This document shows positions 36,339-44,815 of a stretch of DNA of 64,000 nt, one piece after another; the stretch's first letter is position 1; each line of letters starts with the position of its first letter. Made by a program: the position numbers and the translations under genes. The DNA is taken from the NCBI RefSeq assembly GCF_000732325.1, contig NZ_BBIW01000002.1, positions 7 to 64,006 of the forward strand. Reading direction: 5' to 3'. The stretch is from Paenibacillus sp. TCA20. GTDB taxonomy: Bacteria > Bacillota > Bacilli > Paenibacillales > Paenibacillaceae. The notes under the pieces were generated by a model. The model saw only the letters and a list, made by a program, of their open reading frames with translations. It did no database searches and was not told where the DNA came from.

Positions 36339-37577
36339 TTATATTACTTGCTTACGTTTTGATAAATATATATAGAGAAAGATGCCTGTAATTGCACACA
36401 AAGCGGCACATAATCCGATGAATCCATAACCCGCCTGCAGCCCGCGGAATAGTCCAAGCTGAGTATCTGCGCCAAAAAAATTCTTCGTCCACTCCGTTAT
36501 AGCTCCAATAAGATAATTCCCGATCACACTTCCTACCCCCATCAGGGTGACGGTAAACGTAATTGCGGTGTCACTTCCGTTCGGATAACGTCTAGCGATG
36601 AAGGCCATCACCGTCGGATAGATCATCGCAATGCCGATCCCGGATGCTGCAAATAGAAAAGCAAGCTGCTCTCCACCAAATATAGCAATAAATGTACAGA
36701 TCGCAGATATGGCTGAGAAGATAATCAAAGACAGGGTAAATCCGATTCTGTCTGTAACAGGCCCCAAGATCAATCTCGCCAGGGCGAAGCATAGGAAGAA
36801 GGTTGATAACATACCTGAGGCCGACACGGTGTCCCAGCCGTAAGCCTTCTCAAGGAAGTTAACGAGCCACCCTCCGACAGCCAATTCAGATACAACTCCA
36901 AATGACAACACCAGAACCATAAGCCATAGCACGGGGTCCTTCAAGAGAACTTTTAGCGGCAAACGATCCTCCTGGGCGACATCATCACCAGGAAATGAAC
37001 TGAATAGTGCAAAAATGATAGGAATCACGGATAGAAGCAGCATGACAAGGTACATTCCTCGCCAATCCAGCGTATAGCCGTTAATTGTAACCTCCATAAG
37101 TCCTGTTGCAATTAGAGGAGCAACTGTCGAGCTAAGACCATAGAATCCATGGGTCAAATTCATCATCGTCCCCGTGTTCTTCACAAATATACGAGCACCA
37201 AGGATGGCGAGCCCAATCTCCAGCATACCGTTACCGATATACATCAAGAAATAGGAGGCTGAGAATAAGGCATAATGCTGGGATAGGAAGATGAATATTC
37301 CCGAGATCGCCATAGCGGCAAAGGATAATACCGTTATGACCTTGATCCCCCATATTCTAGTTAAATAAGCCGTGAATGAGCAGGCAATTAAATAGCCAAG
37401 TGCATTTAGCGATAACAATGTACCGAGCTGAGATTCATCCAGCATGAAGTCATATTGAATGCGGGGAATGGCAGGACCTTTAATATTTTCAGATAAACCG
37501 AATATGATGAAGCCAATAAATATCGTTGCCAGCTGCATCGCATAAATTTTGTTGAATGTTCCTGTACGTTTATTCAC
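36339..37577 (-). CDS. MFS transporter (FucP/sugar-like)
   Basis: A 412-residue carrier with about 12 membrane segments; 'FGLSENIKGPAIPRIQYDF' and 'LTRIWGIKVITVLSF' are in the first half, 'GPVTDRIGFTLSLIIFSA' (motif A repeat) in the second, and 'YPTVMAFIARRYPNGSDTA' near TM10, which recall the FucP/GlcP sugar-transporter branch. Substrate unknown. The start is GTG at 37577 with AAGGAGA nine bases upstream; the 58 codons in front of it lack any ribosome-binding site. It is separated from the upstream sqd-like operon by a terminator. Confidence 0.85.
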   Translation of the reverse strand: MNKRTGTFNKIYAMQLATIFIGFIIFGLSENIKGPAIPRIQYDFMLDESQLGTLLSLNALGYLIACSFTAYLTRIWGIKVITVLSFAAMAISGIFIFLSQHYALFSASYFLMYIGNGMLEIGLAILGARIFVKNTGTMMNLTHGFYGLSSTVAPLIATGLMEVTINGYTLDWRGMYLVMLLLSVIPIIFALFSSFPGDDVAQEDRLPLKVLLKDPVLWLMVLVLSFGVVSELAVGGWLVNFLEKAYGWDTVSASGMLSTFFLCFALARLILGPVTDRIGFTLSLIIFSAISAICTFIAIFGGEQLAFLFAASGIGIAMIYPTVMAFIARRYPNGSDTAITFTVTLMGVGSVIGNYLIGAITEWTKNFFGADTQLGLFRGLQAGYGFIGLCAALCAITGIFLYIYLSKRKQVI

Positions 37578-37729
37578 TCTAAGAAGTCTCCTTATGTATT
37601 CACTTTGCGAATTTACACGAATTAGACAATACCCTTCGCTGCTATATATTAGCCCGAACCGCTCATGTTTTAAATATAAGATTAATACGGTTGCATATAA
37701 AAATAGGGAACTTATGATATCACACCAGC

Positions 37730-37771
37730 CCAAAAAGGAGCGTCCACACAAACGGCAGCTGCTCCTTTTTC
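37730..37771. terminator. bidirectional terminator downstream of the SQD1-type gene
   Basis: AAAAAGGAGC ... GCTCCTTTTT with an inner CAGCTG; A- and T-runs on both sides. It separates the sulfolipid-like operon from the following MFS gene. Confidence 0.85.
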
Positions 37772-37804
37772 AACCCATGCTATTAAAGTCTATAAATGAA
37801 TAGA

Positions 37805-39010
37805 TTACAGCATACCGGGTTGCTGCTGCTTCGTCCAGGTACTCATGGCAGGAATTTTTGAATGATCGGCACGCTTGCCATATTTCCTCGCGATCTCCGT
37901 GATTTCCGATAACAGACCCTCATTGAGCGTAATCGGAACCAGTCCCTTGGATAGAAAAAGACCGTTCTCGACATGGAGATCATTCTCAGCCGCCTCTTGT
38001 CTTGGATTCGGAACATAAGCAATTCTACTTCCGGTCAACCGACTCACCATCTGGGCCAGATCAATAACTCGATGTGTCTCCGTCATTTGGTTCATGATGA
38101 GTACTCGATCACCTGTTGCAGGAGGATGTTCTACAGCAAGCTGTATACATCGCACAGTATCTTGAATATGAATGAATGCCCTTGTTTGACCTCCGGTCCC
38201 ATGCACGGTAATCGGATGTCCGATCGCAGCCTGCATAAGGAACCGATTGAGGACCGTACCATAATCTCCGTCATAATCGAATCGATTGATCAGTCTTTCG
38301 TCTAATTGAGTCTCTTGAGTATGCGTTCCCCATACAATTCCCTGGTGAAGGTCGGTAATGCGAAGCCTGTCATTCTTACTGTAAAATGCAAACAACAGCT
38401 GATCTTGAGATTTGGTCATATGGTAGATGGAACCCGGATTCGTAGGATACAGAATTTGCTGCTGCACTCGATCGCCAGCTTCAGTAACCACCTCAATATC
38501 GAGATACCCCTCAGGAATTGCAATCCCTGCCGTACCATATCCGTAGACACCCATCGTTCCTAAATGAATCAAGTGAATATCTAAGCCGCTCTCCACAATT
38601 GCACTGAGTATGTTATGCGTAGCATTAATATTGTTATTCACCGTATAGCGCTTCAAACGAGAGGATTTCATAGAATACGGCGCAGATCGCTGCTCAGCAA
38701 AATGGATCATTACATCCGGTTTTTCCTCCATAATAACATTTAGCAGATCATCATAATCCTCGGCAACATTTAGAAGGTAATGCTGGATGCGCTTGCCTGA
38801 TACTTCCTTCCAGGCTTTAAGACGATCTTCCATGGACTGAATTGGTGTGAGAGAATTGGTCTGGCACTCTTCATCAATTCTTCTTCTGGATAGGTTATCA
38901 ATAATAATCACTTCATGTCCTAAGCTGGACAAATGAAGGCTGGTCGGCCAACCACAGAAGCCATCGCCGCCAAATACGATAATTTTTTTATGTACATCCA
39001 TGTTTGTCAT
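37805..39010 (-). CDS. sqdB: UDP-sulfoquinovose synthase-like NAD-dependent epimerase (SQD1/SqdB)
   Basis: A 401-residue extended SDR. 'VFGGDGFCGWPTSLHL' (NAD-binding, residues 12-27), 'FAEQRSAPYSM', 'LGTMGVYGYG' (Thr152 as the catalytic Thr) and 'SIYHMTKSQDQ' (Tyr196, His197, Lys200) match the SQD1/SqdB family, which makes UDP-sulfoquinovose from UDP-glucose and sulfite. The plant enzyme has a Glu two residues after the catalytic-Thr-Met; here that position is Val, as in some bacterial members. It is the last gene of a three-gene operon with a patatin-like protein and a GT4 glycosyltransferase, the pair needed to attach the sugar to diacylglycerol. Agl3-type surface glycan use is an alternative. 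Confidence 0.85.
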   Translation of the reverse strand: MTNMDVHKKIIVFGGDGFCGWPTSLHLSSLGHEVIIIDNLSRRRIDEECQTNSLTPIQSMEDRLKAWKEVSGKRIQHYLLNVAEDYDDLLNVIMEEKPDVMIHFAEQRSAPYSMKSSRLKRYTVNNNINATHNILSAIVESGLDIHLIHLGTMGVYGYGTAGIAIPEGYLDIEVVTEAGDRVQQQILYPTNPGSIYHMTKSQDQLLFAFYSKNDRLRITDLHQGIVWGTHTQETQLDERLINRFDYDGDYGTVLNRFLMQAAIGHPITVHGTGGQTRAFIHIQDTVRCIQLAVEHPPATGDRVLIMNQMTETHRVIDLAQMVSRLTGSRIAYVPNPRQEAAENDLHVENGLFLSKGLVPITLNEGLLSEITEIARKYGKRADHSKIPAMSTWTKQQQPGML

Positions 39011-39024
39011 CTTTAACCCATCCT

Positions 39025-39915
39025 TTACGCATTCAATCTGTTCTTATTTTGTGAATTAAACAAAAATCGAAAAAGCGCATCCTTCTGCTGCTCTGTTTCA
39101 CGGTAGCCCTGCCAATATAGCTGCATAAGCACACGCTTATTACGCTCCGCTCTCCCTGCAATTAAAGGCTGTTCAGGCTGAATGATAAATACCTCGTCAT
39201 CCCTTTCCATTCCGATCAAGCGCTTCGTGGTTTGATTATAATAGTGATGCCTTTCCTTCAGCTGATGCTGGAGATGCGGGAATTGCCTGAATAGTCCATA
39301 ATACATCCAGCCGTATGGCTCGGGCTTTTTGATATACCCCTTATTTCGGGTTAGAACGACCAGATGACGTTTGTAACCTCGGTCAATGGAAGGCTGAATC
39401 GGGATTGGATCTGCTACGCCGCCGTCAAGAAGACGTCTGCCCTGGAATAATACACTTGGAGAGAGCACAGGTAGACTGCTTGAAGCACGAACCAGGGTGA
39501 ACAGATTTTCCACAGTATCATAATGATCATGATATAATGCAGAACCGGATGCCATATCCGTCGTGGTGATCAGAAACAATGCATTGGACTCAGAAAAGCG
39601 ATTAAAATCAAAAGGTGCCAGCTGTGTCGGCAGAATACTGAACATCAGATCCATATGAAACAGCTCCTGATGGGTCAGCATACGCTTCAGCGATACAAGA
39701 CTTCGACCATCGAGCAGTTGGTTAAAGGCCTCGTAAATCTTCCCTTTCTGTTTCGAAATATAATAGCTTCCAATCAGTGCGCTGGAGGATGAAGATACAA
39801 CAATCGGAAAGTGGATGCCCCAATCGCTTAAGCAATCCAACACGCCTGCTGTGTATAACCCCCTCATTCCCCCGCCTTCCAGAATAAGTCCGACATCATT
39901 CACCGCTGAATTCAA
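39025..39915 (-). CDS. patatin-like phospholipase with atypical nucleophile elbow
   Basis: A 296-residue patatin-domain protein of the YjjU-like branch. The oxyanion motif GGGMRGLYTAG (residues 14-24) and the catalytic-Asp motif DGG (Asp164) are present. Where the family has GxSxG, the sequence is V-V-S-S-S-S-S-A (Ser41-45): the two glycines of the elbow are replaced by serine, although a serine stays at the expected nucleophile position. It might be inactive, or a variant lipase. It lies between the glycosyltransferase and the sulfolipid-synthase gene with 14- and 16-base gaps, so it likely handles lipid substrate in that pathway. Confidence 0.8.
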   Translation of the reverse strand: MNSAVNDVGLILEGGGMRGLYTAGVLDCLSDWGIHFPIVVSSSSSALIGSYYISKQKGKIYEAFNQLLDGRSLVSLKRMLTHQELFHMDLMFSILPTQLAPFDFNRFSESNALFLITTTDMASGSALYHDHYDTVENLFTLVRASSSLPVLSPSVLFQGRRLLDGGVADPIPIQPSIDRGYKRHLVVLTRNKGYIKKPEPYGWMYYGLFRQFPHLQHQLKERHHYYNQTTKRLIGMERDDEVFIIQPEQPLIAGRAERNKRVLMQLYWQGYRETEQQKDALFRFLFNSQNKNRLNA

Positions 39916-39931
39916 GCCGACATCTCTCCTT

Positions 39932-41080
39932 CTAATTGGAATTCAAGATTTCTTCGTTATGCTTGAGCTTCCTTTCTAAGATCGTCTGTTTGTAATAGCC
40001 AAGCACCTGCTCTGCTGCCTCTGACCAACCTTCGCCTATACTTTCTTGATATGCAGCCTCAGCCATCCTATGTCTTACAGCTTCATCTTCAAACCGACAG
40101 ACAGCAGAGATAAAATCGCTGTGATCATCAGCATCATACAATAATCCCGAATGCCCGTGTCTGATCTGTTCGCTTGTCGGACCGCTTCTTGCGGCAACGA
40201 CGGGAAGACCGGAAGCCATGGCTTCAAGGAGGACAAGACCCAGCGTTTCTGTGGTTGATGGAAAAATAAAAACATCGGAGGAAGCAAAGGCCTGTGCCAG
40301 CTCTTGACCATATAGGAAGCCCGTAAAGAGTGTAGGAGTACCCTTAAAATGAGCCTCCAGCGCCTGTCGATGCGGTCCATCTCCGATAATGGCCAGAACA
40401 AATTGATCAGAAGCATCAAACAGATCTCGAAGCTTCTCTATTTCTTTCTCTACTGCCAATCTGCCTACATAGAGCAATACCTTCTTACCCTCTTGTCCTT
40501 GAGACAGCCGCTCACGCATGACTAAACTGTATTGCTTCGGGCTGAACAATTCGGTATCAACACCTCGTTTCCAGAGCATGACATTCCGAAACTGCCTAGA
40601 GGTTAATTCTTCCTTCACAGTAAGAGAAGTACACAGATTGACAGCTGCCCGGTTGTGAAGTGATCGAATATAGGACCACATCAAACCTTTTAAATAAGAA
40701 AGCTTATAATAATCAAGATACTGTGACAGGTTGGTATGATACGATGCCAGCAACGGGTACCCATACTTTCGCGAATAGTAGATTCCTGCAGCTCCAAGCA
40801 AAGCCGGATTGACGACATGTACGACATCAGGGTCATACTCTTTCAGCAGCTTTCCAACTCTGGGACTTGGCATTGCAAATTTCTTCGTTCGATATAACGG
40901 AAGTGGACGTGCTGGAATTCCATATACCCTGGCCTCACCATAGCTTGTGATTCCCAAATCCGGCGCGATAATGATCACCTCGTGACCCTCGGCTAAAAAA
41001 TGGCGAATTGAAGCTGTTAAACGGGTAACGATTCCGTCAGTTGAGGGAAGGAATGTTTCTGTAATGATCGCAATTTTCAT
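39932..41080 (-). CDS. sqdX: GT4 glycosyltransferase (SqdX/SQD2-like)
   Basis: A 382-residue, soluble or peripheral GT-B glycosyltransferase. 'MKIAIITETFLPSTDGIVTR' starts the acceptor domain, 'GVDTELFSP' is the linker, 'LLYVGRLAVEKEIEKL' starts the nucleotide-sugar domain, and 'PSTTETLGLVLLEAMASGLPVVA' holds the GT4 E-x7-E pair. With this opening and the adjacent SQD1-type gene it most likely transfers sulfoquinovose (or another sugar) from the nucleotide donor to diacylglycerol. It leads the three-gene operon. Plain glucosyl-DAG or phosphatidylinositol mannosyl-type activity cannot be excluded. Confidence 0.8.
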   Translation of the reverse strand: MKIAIITETFLPSTDGIVTRLTASIRHFLAEGHEVIIIAPDLGITSYGEARVYGIPARPLPLYRTKKFAMPSPRVGKLLKEYDPDVVHVVNPALLGAAGIYYSRKYGYPLLASYHTNLSQYLDYYKLSYLKGLMWSYIRSLHNRAAVNLCTSLTVKEELTSRQFRNVMLWKRGVDTELFSPKQYSLVMRERLSQGQEGKKVLLYVGRLAVEKEIEKLRDLFDASDQFVLAIIGDGPHRQALEAHFKGTPTLFTGFLYGQELAQAFASSDVFIFPSTTETLGLVLLEAMASGLPVVAARSGPTSEQIRHGHSGLLYDADDHSDFISAVCRFEDEAVRHRMAEAAYQESIGEGWSEAAEQVLGYYKQTILERKLKHNEEILNSN

Positions 41081-41256
41081 AGTACACTTCCTCCATAGTT
41101 AATCCAATTCTAATGATACTTAATTTCTATTAAGGCTGAGTTAATTTCACAATACTGAAGAAAGAAATAAATGAACGGAATCATAGAGTAACCTATTTAC
41201 TATGTATATTATCAAATCACCCACACATATGGTAAGAATTCGCAGATATAAAATAC

Positions 41257-41283
41257 AAAAAGAGCCGCGTCATGCGCAGCTCC
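41257..41283 (-). terminator. terminator of the TerC gene
   Basis: On the minus strand GAGCTGCGC-atga-CGCGGCTC followed by TTTTTG; 60-odd bases after the terC stop. Confidence 0.85.
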
Positions 41284-41345
41284 TGAAATTCCATACTCAA
41301 ATTGTCAACGACAAGTTATATTTCGCTGCTCACAGCAGCTTGATC

Positions 41346-42122
41346 TTATACAATATCTTCTGCTGTCTGCTTCTTGTTTGATGGAGCAAACCAGCCCCAC
41401 AGCGCAATGGCAACCAGCACACCATAGAATACAAGCGTCCAGCCTGTGCTGTGTGGAAAGTGATGATCCAGCACTCCAATGTCCTCGTGAGCGAGGGTAA
41501 TTACTGCCAGCTTCACACCAACCCATGCAACGATCGCATAGGCTGTTGTTTCCAGTGCCGGGCGGTCAACAAGCAGCTTAACAAACCATGTGGCAGCAAA
41601 CTTAATGAGTACCAGTCCAGCAATTCCACCGAGCACTACAACGATAAACTGACCTCCGTCCATCCCTCCGAAATTGCCAAGCGGTGAATCCGGAAGTCCA
41701 AGTGCAAGGGCGACTGCAGCCAGTATAGAGTCGATCGCAAAGGCGATATCGGCAAGCGCGATTTTACCAACTGTGACCCAGTAGCTTTTTCCCGCCGCTT
41801 TTTCCTTGACGTCCTCACGAATTTTCTCGTTTTTCTTCCCGAATTTTGCTTTAATGACATGCTTTAATCCGAGGTATAGAAGATACGCTGCACCAATGGC
41901 TTGTATTTGCCAAACGTTTGCTATAAACGAGATGGCGAATAAAGCACCAAAACGAAACACAAAGGCCATAATAATTCCATAATTGATCGCTTTCTTCTTC
42001 TGTTCTTCCGGCAAGTGCTTCGCAATTACCGCCAGAACAAGGGCATTATCCGCGGATAATAATCCTTCCAATCCAATAAGAATCAGCAGTGCCCATGCAT
42101 ACTCCAGCCAAATAGACTCCAA
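41346..42122 (-). CDS. TerC family metal-export membrane protein
   Basis: A 258-residue integral membrane protein with seven or so helices. The TerC hallmarks are 'LEGLLSADNALVLAVIAKHLP' split as SADNALVLAVIA and a second 'IALADIAFAIDSILAAVAL', each contributing acidic residues within membrane helices. TerC proteins (YceF, YkoY, MeeY) export manganese to extracytoplasmic enzymes or contribute to tellurite tolerance. I found no Mn-sensing yybP-ykoY riboswitch in its leader. The start codon is TTG, preceded by AGGAGAGAGGG. Confidence 0.88.
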   Translation of the reverse strand: MESIWLEYAWALLILIGLEGLLSADNALVLAVIAKHLPEEQKKKAINYGIIMAFVFRFGALFAISFIANVWQIQAIGAAYLLYLGLKHVIKAKFGKKNEKIREDVKEKAAGKSYWVTVGKIALADIAFAIDSILAAVALALGLPDSPLGNFGGMDGGQFIVVVLGGIAGLVLIKFAATWFVKLLVDRPALETTAYAIVAWVGVKLAVITLAHEDIGVLDHHFPHSTGWTLVFYGVLVAIALWGWFAPSNKKQTAEDIV

Positions 42123-42401
42123 TCGTGTTACCCTCTCTCCTGTTAGAATGTCCTTGCAACAGTCTCTGTTTCACAGCTCATGACCTTCACCATGATCGGA
42201 AATGAAAGCTTACATAGTTTTACCTTATTTCCTTTTTTTAATTACGACATCAGGCTCAATCTCGTTTCGTTAGCAGAAGAAATTTTACAAACTTCGTTAT
42301 ATTGAGACTGCCTAGCTTGATATATACGAATGAAATTTGCCGTGCAATGACACCCTATAGAAGTAGTATACATCTCATTTTACCTAAGGAGGATTACTGT
42401 T

Positions 42402-42506
42402 ATGGCCGACCAGAAAAGAAGGAAAGAAGCTGCCTGGAAGTCACGTAAGCAAGATCAGCATCCGCATGGTAAAGTAAAATCGCTAAAGGAATTATCAAGC
42501 GAGTAA
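42402..42506 (+). CDS. small basic protein, 34 aa
   Basis: A 34-codon gene with a near-perfect TAAGGAGG seven or so bases before the ATG and a strong terminator 30 bases after the stop. The product is highly charged: 'MADQKRRKEAAWKSRKQDQ' then 'HPHGKVKSLKELSSE'. It looks like the DUF6254-type micro-proteins of Bacillales, of unknown function, but I hold that only loosely. Stand-alone transcription unit between the divergent terC and convergent ger operon. Confidence 0.7.
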   Translation: MADQKRRKEAAWKSRKQDQHPHGKVKSLKELSSE

Positions 42507-42535
42507 GAGATGGATTTACTGCGAGGATTAAAGAT

Positions 42536-42569
42536 GACTGCTGGCATATATAGCCCGCAGTCTTTTTTT
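42536..42569 (+). terminator. terminator of the 34-aa gene
   Basis: GACTGC-tGGC-atatata-GCC-c-GCAGTC stem followed by seven T residues. Confidence 0.85.
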
Positions 42570-42593
42570 AGCTGCAGGCGCTACCGTATCAGC

Positions 42594-43721
42594 TTATTTA
42601 ACCGCTCCTGAAGCAAGGATCCGAAGATTCACATCTACATCAAATTGAGCTCGAGATAGCTCCTCACCCCAGTCATTTTGTACTTCTTTAAAGAATGGAT
42701 ATTGATATGCTCTCGAATAGATTCCAAACCCTACCGGATCGACTTTGAGCTGCTGAAATTTCTTAATGAGCTGTTCCATGCTGTTCTCCATTTCCTCGCT
42801 TAATTCATAAGCCATATCTTCGGAGTTCTCAAGAAGCTCATACTCAAGAAACTTCTCCGTCACACTAACCACGGCATCCACTTTAATCTTGTACTGAAAT
42901 TTACCGTCTTCATGATCAGATTTAATCTTCACTGAAACATCACCTACACTAAAGCTAACCTTTTCTGTGTTAAAGGGGAGTTCTTCCTCTGTTCCATCAA
43001 CGGAAAATGTAAGACTTATACCTGGTTCAGCTTCTTTCTTCAAAATTTGCAGCATTGAGGTTTCCTGATAAGTTAAGGAGCCGCGATATTGCCCTTCTTG
43101 AGACAGCAGAGCCGAGCCCTTGAGCAATATTTTGCCATTCTCAATCATGATCTCAGATATCGTTGGCGTGATTCCCCGATCGTTTAATTGTCTATGCAAT
43201 TCCTGGGCTGTAGTCTTTACTGTCGTCGATCTTTCACTGCCCGAGTCGATCAATGCTCTCAAGAATATTGAGGTTGGCGGCTGATCCTTTGCTTGAAAAT
43301 GAATAATATCTGCAACCGGTCCATCAAATGCTATGACGCGATCTGTGATCGTATTACGCGGGTCGCGGAACGTTACATCCAGAACATTAGTCCAATTCTT
43401 ATATTGCAGCAGCTCTTTACCCACCACAATCACCTGATAGTTTCTCCCTGATACCGAACCTGGAAACTGGGCATCCTGCTGATTCCTTGACTGTCTTAGA
43501 CCTTCTGCAATTCCTTCTCCCTCCCGGCTCTTCTTCTGGATTTCCTTGCTGAAGACTGGAGCGGAAATATAATAATGCAGCTTCTCATCTACTACATCGA
43601 GACCCAAGGATAATGGAACCGTCGCTTCATCAATATTTGTCTTGTCATTACTGCATCCAATCAGCGAGAATATGAACAAGCAGCACATTGCAGCAACGAA
43701 CAGCTTATACTTCATTTTCAA
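42594..43721 (-). CDS. gerC: Ger(x)C family spore germination lipoprotein
   Basis: A 375-residue lipoprotein with lipobox LIGC (Cys23) after a short hydrophobic signal. The body matches GerC proteins: 'IDEATVPLSLGLDVVD', 'YQVIVVGKELLQYK' and C-terminal 'ILASGAVK'. It anchors to the outside of the spore inner membrane, where it completes the GerA-type nutrient receptor. It is third in a gerA-gerB-gerC operon and overlaps gerB by four bases. Transcription would be expected from a forespore promoter (sigma-G); I could not pick one with confidence. The specific germinant is not predictable. Confidence 0.93.
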   Translation of the reverse strand: MKMKYKLFVAAMCCLFIFSLIGCSNDKTNIDEATVPLSLGLDVVDEKLHYYISAPVFSKEIQKKSREGEGIAEGLRQSRNQQDAQFPGSVSGRNYQVIVVGKELLQYKNWTNVLDVTFRDPRNTITDRVIAFDGPVADIIHFQAKDQPPTSIFLRALIDSGSERSTTVKTTAQELHRQLNDRGITPTISEIMIENGKILLKGSALLSQEGQYRGSLTYQETSMLQILKKEAEPGISLTFSVDGTEEELPFNTEKVSFSVGDVSVKIKSDHEDGKFQYKIKVDAVVSVTEKFLEYELLENSEDMAYELSEEMENSMEQLIKKFQQLKVDPVGFGIYSRAYQYPFFKEVQNDWGEELSRAQFDVDVNLRILASGAVK

Positions 43722-44815
43722 TTCAGCTTCCCCCTCCTAAACTTCTCACGGATGAACAAATATAGAAGGAGACAACAAGGCATCGCAAATTCGATAGTGA
43801 AACCTATATAGTTCAGAGAGTCATTTATAATAGCAGCATCAAAAAAGCTTGGTCTGTATAAGAAAAAACCGATTAACATCAGCATCGACCACACTGCCAA
43901 ATGAGTCCGGTCGCTCCCTTTTCCGAGCAGCCACGCCGAATTTGACGATACTATATACATGGACGGGATCCAAATACAAGAAAAAACAAATAAATAAACA
44001 GCAATAAAAGGCACCTCGACCCGTTCGATAAACTCAAATTCAACCGACTTCATGATGCTGATCACCGGATCATTAAATTTGCCAATTTCATCAGGACTAA
44101 AATATACGTAACAAATAATTGTGATCCCGAGATACACGAGACAACTAAGTGTGTTGGATAGGATGACAGCTGGCAGAGCTTTATCTTTGTTTACCAGATG
44201 AGGATATAGAAAAAAGATGAGTCCAATGCCAAGCATTGGATATATCATGGTTTTTACACTTGAGAGGACAGGAATCCAGCCTTCCTTCAATATAGGGAGT
44301 AAGTAAAGCCAGTGTGCGTGCCGAAGTGTTGATAAATAAACAAACGGAATCCATATGGAGATCATCGCTACAATTTCACTGTAACGTCCAATGGCTTGAA
44401 ATCCATGCTGTGCGATTTGAAAGGTAGGAATGAGCATTAGGAGGACTAACACATAGATATAGGTGCTTGGTAATAACCACAGCTTGATTACTAGAGAAGC
44501 AATCATATATCCATCGTAAGCAAGCAGCAAATAGTAGGCGATAAACACAATGGCAGCAATTCTTGCCCCCCATACTCCCATGTACCTTTGCATAAGTTCA
44601 AGAATAGAGCTATTCGGACTATATTTCATAACTTTAACAATAGCAACAGCCGCAGCAGATGCCAGCCCCCAGCCAAAAAAAATCGCAATCCATCCATCTG
44701 AGCCTGCCAGTCTCGCCAGCTCCCGAGGTATGGATAGAAATGCAACACTAATTTGAAACGTTGATATAATCAGTATAAATTGAAGCATGGATACCTGCCG
44801 AATCCCTCTCATCAA
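43718..44815 (-). CDS. gerB: GerB/Spore permease-type germinant receptor subunit
   Basis: A 365-residue membrane protein with about ten predicted helices, of the endospore germination permease (APC-related) family. 'QVSMLQFILIISTFQISVAFLSIPRELA' type N-terminus (residues 6-33) and 'YLLLAYDGYMIASLVI' are recognisable. GerB subunits bind the germinant (amino acids, sugars) in the spore inner membrane. The gene begins immediately after gerA (no gap) and overlaps gerC by four bases. Confidence 0.93.
   Translation of the reverse strand: MMRGIRQVSMLQFILIISTFQISVAFLSIPRELARLAGSDGWIAIFFGWGLASAAAVAIVKVMKYSPNSSILELMQRYMGVWGARIAAIVFIAYYLLLAYDGYMIASLVIKLWLLPSTYIYVLVLLMLIPTFQIAQHGFQAIGRYSEIVAMISIWIPFVYLSTLRHAHWLYLLPILKEGWIPVLSSVKTMIYPMLGIGLIFFLYPHLVNKDKALPAVILSNTLSCLVYLGITIICYVYFSPDEIGKFNDPVISIMKSVEFEFIERVEVPFIAVYLFVFSCIWIPSMYIVSSNSAWLLGKGSDRTHLAVWSMLMLIGFFLYRPSFFDAAIINDSLNYIGFTIEFAMPCCLLLYLFIREKFRRGKLN

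Noticed and set aside
42123..42401. Possible yybP-ykoY manganese riboswitch upstream of the TerC gene
   Set aside because: TerC-family genes often carry one, but the conserved blocks of that class are not present on the minus-strand leader.
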